64,000 nt of DNA from JASHPR01 sp963729365 (GCA_963729365.1 CAVSNQ010000017.1:186001-250000); one strand, 5' to 3'. Positions 6,561-14,790 are shown, counted from the first letter of the stretch. Numbers and translations are program-made. Notes: generated by a model from the letters alone, not told the origin.

Positions 6561-7752
6561 GTAGGCCCGGCGGCGGCACCCGCAGCAGCAGTGCGTCGCC
6601 CTGGCCGCCGCCGCCGCACAACGCGGCCGCTCCCCAGCCGCCGCCCCGGCGCCGCAGCTCGTACACCAGGTGCAGGGCGATCCTGGCGCCGGACATCCCG
6701 ATCGGGTGGCCGATCGCGATCGCGCCGCCGTTCACGTTGACCTTGTCGGGCCCGACGCCCAGGTCGCGCATGGACTGGATGGCCACCGCGGCGAACGCCT
6801 CGTTAATCTCGATCAGGTCCAGGTCGGCCACGGTCAGCCCGGCCTTGCCGAGCGCGTGGGCGATGGCGTTGGCCGGCTGCGACTGCAGCGAGTTGTCCGG
6901 GCCCGCCACGCACCCGTGCGCGCCGATCTCGGCCAGTACCGGCGCCCCGGCGGCCGCGGCCGCTTCCGCCGATATCACCACGACCGCGCACGCACCGTCG
7001 GAGATCTGCGAGGCCGAGCCCGCGGTGATCGTGCCGTCCGCGGCGAACGCGGGGCGAAGCCTGCTCAGCGACTCCGCCGTGGTGTCGGCCCGCACTCCCT
7101 CGTCGGTATCGAAGATCACCGGATCACCGCGCCGCTGCGGCGCCTGGACCGGGACGATCTCGTCGGTGAGCAGGCCGTTCTTGATGGCCTCGGCGGCCCG
7201 CTGATGCGACCGGGCGGCGAACTCGTCCTGCTCCTCGCGGCTGATGCCGAGCGGCGCGTTGTGCCGCTCGGTTGACTCGCCCATCGAGACGTGGTCGAAC
7301 GCGTCGGTGAGCCCGTCGAGCGCCATCGAGTCGACCAGCTCGGCCGAGCCGAACCTGAAGCCCTGACGGGCCCCGGGCAGCAGGTGCGGCGCCTGGCTCA
7401 TCGACTCCATGCCCCCGGCCACCACCACGTCGAACTCGCCGGCCCTGATCAGCTGCGCGGCCAGGGCGATCGCGTCCAGGCCGGACAGGCAGACCTTGTT
7501 GATCGTGAGCGCGGGAACCGTCATCGGGATGCCGGCCGCGACCGCCGCCTGCCGGGCCGGGATCTGTCCCGCGCCCGCCTGCAGCACCTGGCCCATGATC
7601 ACGTAGTCCACCCGCTCGGCGGACAGCCCGGCGCGCTGCAGCGCGGCTCTGATCACGATTCCGCCCAGATCCGCCGCGCTGAACCCGCTGAGCGAACCGA
7701 GCAGGCGCCCGACGGCCGTTCTGGCCCCGCCAACGATGACCGCATCTCGCAT
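6553..7752 (-). CDS. Acetyl-CoA acetyltransferase (thiolase)
   Basis: A 399-residue type II thiolase. The nucleophile Cys88 sits in INKVCLSG; the other catalytic residues are His349 in GHPIGMSG and Cys379 in CGGGGQGD. GGMESMSQAPHLL is a typical thiolase stretch. The enzyme condenses or cleaves acetoacetyl-CoA in the cytoplasm, feeding butyryl-CoA/ethylmalonyl-type metabolism or fatty acid breakdown. It overlaps meaB and is divergent from the epimerase gene. The same thiolase-meaB-mce arrangement is conserved in actinomycetes, so function in the same CoA network as the mutase is likely. The ATG start is preceded by a short divergent promoter region containing two hairpin repeats. Confidence 0.94.
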   Translation of the reverse strand: MRDAVIVGGARTAVGRLLGSLSGFSAADLGGIVIRAALQRAGLSAERVDYVIMGQVLQAGAGQIPARQAAVAAGIPMTVPALTINKVCLSGLDAIALAAQLIRAGEFDVVVAGGMESMSQAPHLLPGARQGFRFGSAELVDSMALDGLTDAFDHVSMGESTERHNAPLGISREEQDEFAARSHQRAAEAIKNGLLTDEIVPVQAPQRRGDPVIFDTDEGVRADTTAESLSRLRPAFAADGTITAGSASQISDGACAVVVISAEAAAAAGAPVLAEIGAHGCVAGPDNSLQSQPANAIAHALGKAGLTVADLDLIEINEAFAAVAIQSMRDLGVGPDKVNVNGGAIAIGHPIGMSGARIALHLVYELRRRGGGWGAAALCGGGGQGDALLLRVPPPGLRD

Positions 7753-7802
7753 ACTTGAAACGATACCTAGGCCCGGAACTGCAACTGGGAGCTATTGCTG
7801 CT

Positions 7803-7886
7803 CGGGTATGCGGGGGCCAGGCCCCCCGCAGGTACGGTGACTGGCGGGTATGCGGGGGGCTGGCCCCCCGCAGGTACGGTGACTGG
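7803..7886. repeat. Two tandem 42-bp repeats, each a GC hairpin, in the thiolase/mce divergent promoter region
   Basis: Copy 1 (7803-7844) and copy 2 (7845-7886) differ at only a few bases. Each contains a hairpin; in copy 2 it is the perfect GCGGGGGGC TG GCCCCCCGC. The last bases of copy 2 run into the GGAGG ribosome-binding site of mce at 7885-7889. The array fills most of the gap between the divergent starts at 7752 and 7896. It may be an operator array, an mRNA leader structure or a slipped duplication. Confidence 0.75.
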
Positions 7887-7895
7887 AGGCCGCTG

Positions 7896-8321
7896 TTGCT
7901 GACCCGCATCGATCACGTGGGAATTGCCTGCCGTGACCTGGAGAACGCCATTGCCTTCTACGAGTCAACCTTCGGGCTGGTGGTCGTCAGCCGGGAGCGG
8001 AACTCCGATCAGGGCATCAGCGAGGCAATGCTGCGGGTGGCTGACGCGCCGGCCGGTACGTCGTACGTCCAGCTGCTCGAGCCGCTGGGCCCGGATACGC
8101 CGGTCGGGCGCTTCCTGGCCCGCCGGGGCGAGGGAATCCACCACATCGGTTACGGGGTCGCCGACATCACTTCGGCGCTCGCCTCGATCGGCGCCACTGG
8201 CGTGCGCCTGCTCGACGCCAGGCCGCGACACGGCTCGATGGGTGCCTCGATCGCCTTTCTCCATCCCAAGGATGTCGGCGGCGTGCTGACCGAGCTGGTT
8301 CAGGCGGCCGGATCGGCCTGA
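7896..8321 (+). CDS. mce: Methylmalonyl-CoA epimerase
   Basis: A 141-residue vicinal-oxygen-chelate (glyoxalase-fold) protein. The metal and substrate motifs are TRIDHVGIACRDLENAIAFY, YVQLLEPLG, GEGIHHIGYGVADI and ASIAFLHPKDVGGVLTELVQ. The conserved His residues in DHVG and HHI and the late Glu in LTELVQ match the known metal ligands. It interconverts (2R)- and (2S)-methylmalonyl-CoA. The frame is open well upstream through the tandem repeats, but TTG at 7896 has GGAGG 6 bases before it and gives the normal family length. It is divergent from thiolase and meaB, as in Streptomyces. Confidence 0.93.
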   Translation: MLTRIDHVGIACRDLENAIAFYESTFGLVVVSRERNSDQGISEAMLRVADAPAGTSYVQLLEPLGPDTPVGRFLARRGEGIHHIGYGVADITSALASIGATGVRLLDARPRHGSMGASIAFLHPKDVGGVLTELVQAAGSA

Positions 8322-8660
8322 CCATGCCCGGCGCGACGCCCCGAGGCCGGGCGGCCGGATGCCCGCAGCTCAGCAGTCCCAGGCGCCCCCCGAACAAAGG
8401 TCAGCCCCCGCACTCACGGCCAGGCTGGTGCGAAATTTCTATAGATCATAAATGGGATCTTTGGCAAGACCACGCGCGAACGGGCAGCCAACCACTCATG
8501 AGGTGGAGTACGCTGCCTTGCACCGGGCGAGCGGAATTGCGTGTCGGTCGGGGCATTGGCGGCTTGTATCCGGCGTCGGCCCGGCGGCTGAACCGTGACG
8601 GCGATCGCCCGGACGTGCATATTCCCTGTCGACCCCGCGTCTACCCCAGGATTAGGCGAC
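8322..8660 (+). other. Non-coding leader before the Scy/FilP-like gene
   Basis: This 339-bp stretch has no convincing gene. It holds a short AT-rich block (about 8430-8465, with ATTTCTATAGATCATAAAT, partly symmetric) that stands out in otherwise GC-rich DNA, and a possible -10 TACGCT at about 8508. A promoter and long 5' leader for the coiled-coil protein gene is the simplest reading. Confidence 0.4.
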
Positions 8661-10118
8661 ATGCAGCCCGACATCGATGCCCAGCTCAGCAATTTCTTCG
8701 AGGAGACCCCTCAGCGCGACTTCGCGAGGGTCATGCGTGGCTATGACCCGCATCAGGTCAACGAGCATCTCAAGCAGATTGACGGTGAACTCCGCCAGCA
8801 CCGGGATCAGGTCCAGGCGCTGCACCGGGAGCTGGCCGACGCGCATCGTCAGATCCAGGAGCAGGAGCGGCCCACCTACTCAGGTCTGGGCTCGCGCATC
8901 GAGCAGCTGCTCAGGCTGGCCGAGGAACAGGCCACCGAGATCCTGCAGGAGGCCAGGACCGCGGCCAACGAGTTCAACGCGACGGCCAAGGTCGAGGCGG
9001 CCGAACTCCGGGCAGCGGCCGAGAACGAGGCTGCCGAGCTGCGGGCCAATGCCAAGCGGGAGACCGATGACCTGCGCGGGTCGGCCGAGCGCGAGGCCGA
9101 CGGGATCCGGACGAGCGCCCGGCGCGAGGCCGACGAGCTGACCTCGACGACCGAGCGCGAGGTGGCCAAGCTCCGCGCCACCGCCGACCACGAGGTCGCC
9201 GAGAAGCGGGCGGCCATCGAGCGCGACATCGCCAAGCTCCGAACCACCACGGAGCGCGAGGTCGCCCAGATGAAGGCGTCGTCGAAGCGGGAGCGGGACG
9301 AGATCCTGACCACCTCCAAGCGCCAGGCCGACGAGATGCGCAGCCAGGCCCAGCGGATCCTGGAGGAGAGCGAGGCGCAGCGGGCTCAGGCCGAGGCCGA
9401 GTTCGACATCCAGCTCGCCTCCAGGCGCGAGGAGGCCGAGCGGCAGGAGGCCGAGCGGCTCGCGGCGGCTCAGACCGCGACCCAGAAGATGGTGTCCGAG
9501 GCCGAGCAGCGCGCCGCCACGGCCGAGCAGCGGGCCAGCAAGGCGAGTGCCCAGGCCGAGCAGACCCGCCGCGACGCCGATCAGCACTCCAGGCAGCTAG
9601 TCAGCAACGCCAAGAAGAACGCGGACCAGATCGTCGCGCAGGCCAAGGCCCAGGCCGACCAGCTGCTGGCCGACACCAAGTCCGAGGCCGACCGGGTCCG
9701 CACCGCCGCGCAGCGCCACGTCGACGAGCTGAACAAGCAGAAGGAGAGCGTCGCCGCTCACCTGACCCAGATCAGCCAGCTGCTCGGTGGCCAGATGCCC
9801 GGCATCGCCGACGCGCTGAAGACCAAGCCCGCTCCTGCCGTTCAGGGCCCCGCGCCAAAGGCCGTGACCTCGGCTCCGCCGTCCGGCAACGGCGCCCCGG
9901 CCACGGCGCCCGCGGCTTCCCCGGTTACCAAGGCCGCCACCCCGACGGCTGCATCCGCCGCGCCGACCCGGTCGGCGTCCCCGGATGTGCCCGCGGGCCA
10001 GCACGCCGCTCCTGGCCGGCCGGACAGCCAGCCACCGGCAGGCGGCCCAGGGGTCGCCAAGCAGTCGGCCAGCGCCAAGCCGGGCAAGGCTGACGACGAG
10101 GAGTGGTGGACGGAGTAG
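8661..10118 (+). CDS. DivIVA-domain coiled-coil protein, Scy/FilP-like cell-polarity scaffold
   Basis: A 485-residue protein. The N-terminus has a DivIVA-like segment (FARVMRGYDPHQVNEHLKQI, 21-40). Then comes about 330 residues of nearly unbroken coiled coil rich in Ala, Glu, Arg and Gln, with repeating AERExxELRxxA-like units, and a Pro/Ala-rich tail ending DDEEWWTE. In Streptomyces the gene directly next to mce is scy with filP beyond; these intermediate-filament-like scaffolds organise tip growth. Here a single protein of intermediate length takes that place, and no second filP-like gene follows. ATG at 8661 is chosen because the conserved domain starts there and AGGA precedes it. It was formerly often named cellulose-binding protein in databases, which is misleading. 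A strong terminator follows. Confidence 0.82.
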   Translation: MQPDIDAQLSNFFEETPQRDFARVMRGYDPHQVNEHLKQIDGELRQHRDQVQALHRELADAHRQIQEQERPTYSGLGSRIEQLLRLAEEQATEILQEARTAANEFNATAKVEAAELRAAAENEAAELRANAKRETDDLRGSAEREADGIRTSARREADELTSTTEREVAKLRATADHEVAEKRAAIERDIAKLRTTTEREVAQMKASSKRERDEILTTSKRQADEMRSQAQRILEESEAQRAQAEAEFDIQLASRREEAERQEAERLAAAQTATQKMVSEAEQRAATAEQRASKASAQAEQTRRDADQHSRQLVSNAKKNADQIVAQAKAQADQLLADTKSEADRVRTAAQRHVDELNKQKESVAAHLTQISQLLGGQMPGIADALKTKPAPAVQGPAPKAVTSAPPSGNGAPATAPAASPVTKAATPTAASAAPTRSASPDVPAGQHAAPGRPDSQPPAGGPGVAKQSASAKPGKADDEEWWTE

Positions 10119-10135
10119 CCGTTCCCGCCGACGAG

Positions 10136-10173
10136 ACGGCGCGCGCCCCGGCCGGGCGCGCGCCGTTTCGTTT
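10136..10173 (+). terminator. Intrinsic terminator after the coiled-coil gene
   Basis: A perfect 13-bp stem ACGGCGCGCGCCC / GGGCGCGCGCCGT (10136-10148 with 10154-10166), a 5-nt loop and then TTCGTTT. It lies between the plus-strand coiled-coil gene and the convergent SDR gene. The T-rich tail favours the plus strand. Confidence 0.85.
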
Positions 10174-10178
10174 GATGA

Positions 10179-10943
10179 CTACGGGCTGACGGCCTGGCCG
10201 CCGTCGACGATCAGGACCTGGCCGGTCATGTAGGACGACGCGTCACTGGCCAGGAAGACGGCCGGTCCGGCCATCTCCTCCGGCTTGCCCCACCGCCGCA
10301 TCGGTACCGTCGCAATGGTCGCCGGGCCAGCGGCCGGATCCAGCCACAGGTTGCGGTTGAGATCGGTGGCGGTCCAGCCCGGGCACAGGGCATTGACCCT
10401 GACCCCCTCGCCGCCCCACTCGACCGCCAGCGACTTCGTCAGCGAGATCAGCCCGGCCTTGGCGGCGCCGTACGGGGTCAAGAACGGCGACGCGGCCACT
10501 CCGGCCACCGAGGCGACGTTGATCACCGATCCCTGGCCGCGGTCCAGCAGGTGTCCGGCGAACGCGTGACAGACGTACACGGCGGAGTCCAGGTTGAGCC
10601 GCATCAGCTTCTCCCAGCCGGACAGCCGCAGGTCGCGGAAGCTGACCATGAAGTTGGAGCCGCCCGCGTTGTTCACGACCACGTCCACCTGGCCGAGCTG
10701 GTCGATCGCGGTGGCGACCGCGCGGCCAACCGCGTCCTGGCTGGTGACGTCAGCCGGGATCACGTAGGCCTTGCGGCCGACGGCGTCGATCGCCTCCGCG
10801 GTCTCGGCGAGTCCGTCCTCGCTCCGGGCGACGAGCGCGACGTCGGCGCCGGCCCCAGCCAACGCGATCGCGATGGACCGGCCGATTCCCCGGGAGGCGC
10901 CGGTGACGAACGCGTTCTTACCTGTCAGGTCGAAGAGGCTCAC
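10179..10943 (-). CDS. Short-chain dehydrogenase/reductase (FabG-like)
   Basis: A 254-residue classical SDR. The cofactor motif is TGASRGIG (14-21), then NNAGG, a catalytic Ser in INVASVAGV and the YxxxK pair in PYGAAKAGL. The C-terminus has PEEMAGPAVFLASDASSYMT and ends GQVLIVDGG, as in 3-oxoacyl-ACP reductase-like enzymes. The substrate is unknown. An ATG at 10958 is in frame, but GTG at 10943 is preferred because GGAAGGA lies just before it and the family usually begins at SLFDLTGK. The start follows the stop of the hydrolase gene by 2 bases, so the two form an operon. Confidence 0.87.
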   Translation of the reverse strand: MSLFDLTGKNAFVTGASRGIGRSIAIALAGAGADVALVARSEDGLAETAEAIDAVGRKAYVIPADVTSQDAVGRAVATAIDQLGQVDVVVNNAGGSNFMVSFRDLRLSGWEKLMRLNLDSAVYVCHAFAGHLLDRGQGSVINVASVAGVAASPFLTPYGAAKAGLISLTKSLAVEWGGEGVRVNALCPGWTATDLNRNLWLDPAAGPATIATVPMRRWGKPEEMAGPAVFLASDASSYMTGQVLIVDGGQAVSP

Positions 10944-10945
10944 GG

Positions 10946-11659
10946 TCAGTCCTTCCATTCGGTGGGAAGCGGCCAGGCGCCGGGGTTGACCCGGCGCACG
11001 ATCTCGTTCAGCACGATGCGGACGTAAGGCTCGCCCACCCAGAGATGCTTGGCCTTGTCCACGGCGACGACCTCAGCCTGCGGAACCCGGGCGAACCTGG
11101 CCCGTGCCTCGTCGGGCCGCAGGTAGTCATCGAGCTCGGGAATAAGCGCGACCAGCGGGCGGCCGGATGCGGCCCAGCCGTCCAGGTCCGCGTCGGTCGC
11201 CCGGGCGAGCGGGGGCGAGATGAGGATCGCGCCGTCAACCGCGGGGTCGTTGCCCCATCTGAGGGCCAGTTCGGTGCCGAACGACCAGCCGAGCAGCCAC
11301 AGCCGGGGCAGCCGGGCGGCGACACAGTAGGCGATCGCGGCGGTCACGTCATGGCGCTCGGACTCGCCGCCGCCGAATTCCCCGTCGCTGGTCCCCCGCT
11401 CGGAGGCGGTGCCGCGGGTGTTGAACCTGAACACCGCGAGGTCGGCCAGCGCTGGCAGCCGGTAGGAGGCCTTGCGCAGCAGGTGACTGTCCATCATCCC
11501 GCCCGCCGTGGGCAGCGGATGCAGGCCGATCAGCGTCGCGGCCGGGGCGCGTCCCTCGGGCACAGCGAGCTCGCCGACCAGGCTCAGCCCGTCGGCGGTG
11601 CTTATCGTCACCGCCGCCCTGACGGCCGGCAGGACCGTGCTCGCCCTTATCTCGGTCAT
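10946..11659 (-). CDS. Alpha/beta hydrolase
   Basis: A 237-residue hydrolase with oxyanion-hole region IGLHPLPTAGG, the RFNTRGTASERGTSDG loop, the nucleophile elbow GWSFG (Ser126) and a late His in KHLWVGEP. This resembles the short serine hydrolases of the YfhR/KANL3-type group. The natural substrate is unknown. It is cotranscribed with the downstream SDR gene, the stop codon lying 2 bp before the preferred SDR start, and follows the zinc-motif gene by only 7 bp. All three read on the minus strand away from nucS. Confidence 0.84.
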   Translation of the reverse strand: MTEIRASTVLPAVRAAVTISTADGLSLVGELAVPEGRAPAATLIGLHPLPTAGGMMDSHLLRKASYRLPALADLAVFRFNTRGTASERGTSDGEFGGGESERHDVTAAIAYCVAARLPRLWLLGWSFGTELALRWGNDPAVDGAILISPPLARATDADLDGWAASGRPLVALIPELDDYLRPDEARARFARVPQAEVVAVDKAKHLWVGEPYVRIVLNEIVRRVNPGAWPLPTEWKD

Positions 11660-11666
11660 CGATTCC

Positions 11667-12053
11667 TCACCGGTTCACCGAACCCAGCCCACGGCGGCGC
11701 GGCCGCCGCTGCCAGCACGAATTGTGCCAGTGTCGCCGCTCGGCCGGCCCAGGGGTCTGGGCCGGCCACACCACGACGTGCCCGACGCCGGGCGGGATCT
11801 GCTGATCGCAGCCCGGGCACCGGTAGGTCTTTGTCGCCGCGGCGCCCGGCACCGGCCGGACCACCCAGTCGCCGTCCGGCCAGGTCTGCGTCTGCGTCGG
11901 CCCGAGCCTGGCCGCGGGCGGCTCGCCGGCCTGGCCGTCCTCGCCGCGTCCGGCCGTGTTCGCGCGGCCTCCGGCCGTGTCCGCCCGCCCGGCGCCCCCG
12001 CGCGGTCTGCGCCGCACCTCGGCGGGGAGGCGACGTGCCTTGCGCGGGCTCAC
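11667..12053 (-). CDS. Small actinobacterial protein with Cys/His zinc-binding C-terminus
   Basis: A 128-residue protein with an Arg/Pro/Ala-rich N-terminal half and a conserved C-terminal module TYRCPGCDQQIPPGVGHVVV ... RRHWHNSCWQRR. The CxxC plus HxHxxxC spacing suggests one zinc site. Homologues beside nucS are common in actinomycetes and often carry the uninformative label ATP/GTP-binding protein; no P-loop is present. The frame is open to 12104, but that would overlap the divergent nucS start, so GTG at 12053 is preferred. The conserved divergent pairing with nucS hints at a DNA-related role, but this is inference. Confidence 0.7.
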   Translation of the reverse strand: MSPRKARRLPAEVRRRPRGGAGRADTAGGRANTAGRGEDGQAGEPPAARLGPTQTQTWPDGDWVVRPVPGAAATKTYRCPGCDQQIPPGVGHVVVWPAQTPGPAERRHWHNSCWQRRPRRRGLGSVNR

Positions 12054-12090
12054 GCGCGTCAGGCTATGGCACGGGCTACAGTGGGCTCCC

Positions 12091-12750
12091 GTGCGGCTCG
12101 TCATCGCCCGGTGCAGCGTGGACTACGCAGGCAGGCTCTCGGCTCATCTGCCGCTCGCGACCCGGCTGCTCATCGTCAAGGCGGACTCCTCGGTCCTGGT
12201 GCATTCCGACGGCGGCAGCTACAAGCCGCTCAACTGGATGCCGCCGCCGTGCCGGCTGGCCGAGGACGAAGGCCGGTGGGTGGTGACGGGAAAATCGGGC
12301 GAGACGCTGACCATCGACATCGAGGAGATCGTCAGTGACTCCTCGTTCGACCTGGGGGTGGATCCCGGCCTGAGGAAGGACGGCGTCGAGTCCCATCTGC
12401 AGGAGCTGCTCGCCGCGCAGCTGAACGTGCTCGGCGAGGGCTGGCGGCTGGTGCGCCGCGAGTTCCCCACCCCGATCGGGCCGGTCGACCTCATGTGCCG
12501 GGACGCGCTCGGGACCAGCGTGGCCATCGAGGTCAAGCGCCGCGGCGAGATCGACGGGGTGGAGCAGCTCACCCGCTACCTGGAGCTGCTGAATCGCGAT
12601 CCTCTGCTCGCCCCGGTGCGGGGCGTCTTCGCGGCCCAGGAGATCCGGCCGCAGGCCCGCGTGCTGGCCGAGGACCGGGGCATCCGCTGCGTCACCCTCG
12701 ACTACGACTCGATGCGCGGCGCCGACGACGGCGCGCTTCGCCTGTTCTGA
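12091..12750 (+). CDS. nucS: Mismatch-specific endonuclease NucS/EndoMS
   Basis: A 219-residue protein that starts MRLVIARCSVDYAGRLSAHL, typical of NucS. The N-terminal DNA-binding/dimer domain is followed by a RecB-like nuclease core with GPVDLMCRD, AIEVKRRGEID and QLTRYLELL; Asp, Glu and Lys are the expected catalytic residues. The C-terminus ends ALRLF, a clamp-binding type motif. NucS carries out the non-canonical mismatch repair used by actinobacteria without MutS/MutL, cutting both strands at mismatches together with the beta clamp. GTG at 12091 is the family start. Confidence 0.95.
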   Translation: MRLVIARCSVDYAGRLSAHLPLATRLLIVKADSSVLVHSDGGSYKPLNWMPPPCRLAEDEGRWVVTGKSGETLTIDIEEIVSDSSFDLGVDPGLRKDGVESHLQELLAAQLNVLGEGWRLVRREFPTPIGPVDLMCRDALGTSVAIEVKRRGEIDGVEQLTRYLELLNRDPLLAPVRGVFAAQEIRPQARVLAEDRGIRCVTLDYDSMRGADDGALRLF

Positions 12751-12955
12751 CCGCGTCGGCGGGATCAGGGTGATCGTCGGCCTCATGCATCTGGCCTAGT
12801 CCGTTGGCTAGCACCGAGCCTGGGCGTCGGCGTAGCATCTCGGGGCGGTCGGGATTAGCATTTCCATGTCCATCCATGTCCACATGTGACTCGACAGGTG
12901 TGGAAGGGGCCAGCCGCGGGCTGGCGACAGTGGCTTGAGGGGGTCTGCAAAGACC

Positions 12956-13285
12956 GTGTGGCAGGAAAAACGCCGTCGGCGGATGCGGCAGCTCGAGGAC
13001 GCCGTCGCGGAGGCGAAGGCAAGCCAGGCTGAGCTGATGCGGCGCGTGGAGTTGTTCGAGAAGATCGCCGCGGCCGCGGGTGCCGAGCTGAACGACCAGC
13101 CGCCAGCGGCCGACGTGCCACCGCCCCTGATGGCCGCCGCGCAGGACCCGCGCCAGGACGCGCCGGTGCGCCTCGACGTGGCCGGCCGCGAGTTCATCGC
13201 CGTCGTCGGCGGCGACGGCGGTGATCCGCGGGAGTGGTGGACCGCGATCCAGCACCTGGCTTCGCGGTCGAGGAGCGCATCATGA
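12956..13285 (+). CDS. Small coiled-coil protein, first gene of a two-gene membrane pair
   Basis: About 109 residues from GTG 12956: a basic start (WQEKRRRRMRQLEDAVAEAK), a predicted coiled coil to about residue 40, then a Pro-rich linker and a C-terminal piece RLDVAGREFIAVVGGDGGDP. GAGGGGG at about 12938 may be the ribosome-binding site; a TTG at 12935 is also possible. The stop overlaps the ATG of the next gene (ATGA), so the two are coupled. I do not recognise a family. The 205 bp upstream carry repeated CCATGTCC and two possible TAGCAT -10 elements. Confidence 0.6.
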   Translation: MWQEKRRRRMRQLEDAVAEAKASQAELMRRVELFEKIAAAAGAELNDQPPAADVPPPLMAAAQDPRQDAPVRLDVAGREFIAVVGGDGGDPREWWTAIQHLASRSRSAS

Positions 13286-13965
13286 TCCACCTCGAGCGGG
13301 TGGTCCTGCCGCGCGGGCTCAGGGCCCTGGCCTACCGGGATAATCGCGGCAATCTGGTCATCTATGTGTCGGAAACGCTGGACGCCGCGTGTCAGCGGGC
13401 GGCTGTCGTGGCAGCCATCCGTGCCTCCCGGCGCGCGGGATGGCGTCGTGCGGGCCTGCCCTCGGCCGGAATCGCCTTGCTGCTGGGAATCCGGACGGCG
13501 GCGTGGCGAGCCGCCGGCGCGCTGAGAGCGCGGCCTCTGGCGTGGGGGGCAGCGGCCTCGACGGCCGTGGTCGGCGCATCGGCGGCCGGGGTCTTCATCA
13601 CCGCGATTCCCCAGCACCACACCCCATCGGCGGCCCGGCCGTCCGGGCCGAGCGCCGTCCAGCCGCTTGCACCGCAGGGCCAGCAGCCCACGCATGCCAC
13701 TCATCGGGTCCATGCCCGGGCGGCGGCCGCCCCGGGTGCCTCGGCCGGGCCCGGGCGGGCGGCCGCGGCCGGGGCGCCGCGCCCGGCTCCGACCTCGTCG
13801 GGCGGCTCGCCGGCGGCCGCGGCGCCCGCCCCGTCAGCCTCGCCGTCGCCGGCCCCCACTGAGCCCGCACCCGCTCCGTCACCGTCGCCATCGGGCGGGA
13901 TATGCGTGATCGTGCTCGGCATCCGCGTGTGCGTGCCGTCCGTCGCCGTGTCGGTGCCAGGCTGA
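13282..13965 (+). CDS. Single-pass membrane protein with Pro/Ala/Ser-rich extracellular region
   Basis: A 227-residue protein beginning MIHLERVVLPRGLRALAYRD, with a compact cytoplasmic N-terminal domain (LVIYVSETLDAACQRAAVVA), a hydrophobic helix at about 92-115, then more than 80 residues of Pro/Ala/Ser-rich, presumably wall-spanning sequence and a short end with two cysteines (GGICVIVLGIRVCVPS) that could form a disulfide. It is coupled to the coiled-coil gene by an ATGA overlap. The layout suggests a paired membrane/cytoplasmic unit, perhaps regulatory, but nothing in the sequence names a function. Confidence 0.6.
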   Translation: MIHLERVVLPRGLRALAYRDNRGNLVIYVSETLDAACQRAAVVAAIRASRRAGWRRAGLPSAGIALLLGIRTAAWRAAGALRARPLAWGAAASTAVVGASAAGVFITAIPQHHTPSAARPSGPSAVQPLAPQGQQPTHATHRVHARAAAAPGASAGPGRAAAAGAPRPAPTSSGGSPAAAAPAPSASPSPAPTEPAPAPSPSPSGGICVIVLGIRVCVPSVAVSVPG

Positions 13966-14019
13966 CCCGGGCCCGGGCTGACCCGGGCCGTAGGCGCCTG
14001 CCCGGGCCCGGCCTGCCGG

Positions 14020-14430
14020 TCAGGCCCCGCGCCGCTCCGACTGCTGCCGCCCGTCCTCGTCCTGGTCGCGCTGGTCGCGCCAGTTGCGGGCGAGCGCGAT
14101 CAGGCCCCGCACCACGTCGGGCGGCAGTCCCGGGGTCTCGGCGATGTGCTGCAGCGTCGGGTCCTCGTACTGAGTGGGGCTTGCGCCGCCCGGCACGACG
14201 GCCGGCTCGCCGCCGGCCAGTATCCGGCGGCAGGAACCGGGGGCCCAGCCGAGTTGGTTCTCAACCGCACCCAGGGTGCTGGCCGACACCCGCTTGCCGT
14301 TCTCGAGCTTCCCGAGCGTGCGGTCGGTGACACCGGTCGCGGCCGCGAACGCCCGGCGGTCCCGCATGCCGAGCGCAGTGCGCCTCGCCACCACGTAGTC
14401 GCCGAGCCGTTCCCAGTTCGCGTCGCCCAT
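14020..14430 (-). CDS. XRE-family helix-turn-helix regulator
   Basis: A 136-residue protein starting MGDANWERLGDYVVARRTAL, the usual opening of actinobacterial XRE regulators. The DNA-binding domain reads RRAFAAATGVTDRTLGKLEN, followed by LGAVENQLGWAPGSCRRILA. The C-terminus (LPPDVVRGLIALARNWRDQ) is a short helical extension. ATG at 14430 is chosen because the domain starts there; longer frames to 14556 contain AT-rich leader. The CAAGATAT-type repeats upstream, one of them touching the start codon, suggest autoregulation. It is divergent from the sigma-factor gene. Confidence 0.82.
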   Translation of the reverse strand: MGDANWERLGDYVVARRTALGMRDRRAFAAATGVTDRTLGKLENGKRVSASTLGAVENQLGWAPGSCRRILAGGEPAVVPGGASPTQYEDPTLQHIAETPGLPPDVVRGLIALARNWRDQRDQDEDGRQQSERRGA

Positions 14431-14432
14431 GG

Positions 14433-14563
14433 CTATATCTTGCCGGAAGAGATCGGAAGAATCTAGTGCCTCGTCTTGTCGCATAATGGTACTTATCTCC
14501 CAAATCAGGGTAATCACTTTCCAGTACATCACTCCTGCTTCGCAATATCTTGCCAATATCTTG
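14433..14563. promoter_or_regulatory. Three ATATCTTG direct repeats in the AT-rich XRE/sigma intergenic region
   Basis: CAATATCTTG occurs at 14543-14552 and again at 14554-14563, 11 bp apart, close to one helical turn. A third ATATCTTG lies at 14435-14442, within 5 bp of the XRE start codon. The surrounding 150 bp are unusually AT-rich. The spacing suits side-by-side binding of a regulator on one face of the helix, with the XRE protein as obvious candidate. Confidence 0.55.
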
Positions 14564-14790
14564 ACATCTCTTCCAATTTCTTCCTAGTCTTGGGGCATGC
14601 CATCGGCCGCCGGGCTGCGCGAGAGGCCGGCATTTCTGACTGTGGGTAGACCCGTGCGCAGTTCCTATATGACGTCCATCGAGCCGGAGCCCGGCCGGGC
14701 CGGGCCACGCTCCGGCCCGGCCGGGCCAGGCTCCGCACCGGCCGGGCCGGCCCGGCTGAGCCAGACCAGGAGCAGGCGCGTTCTACGTAC

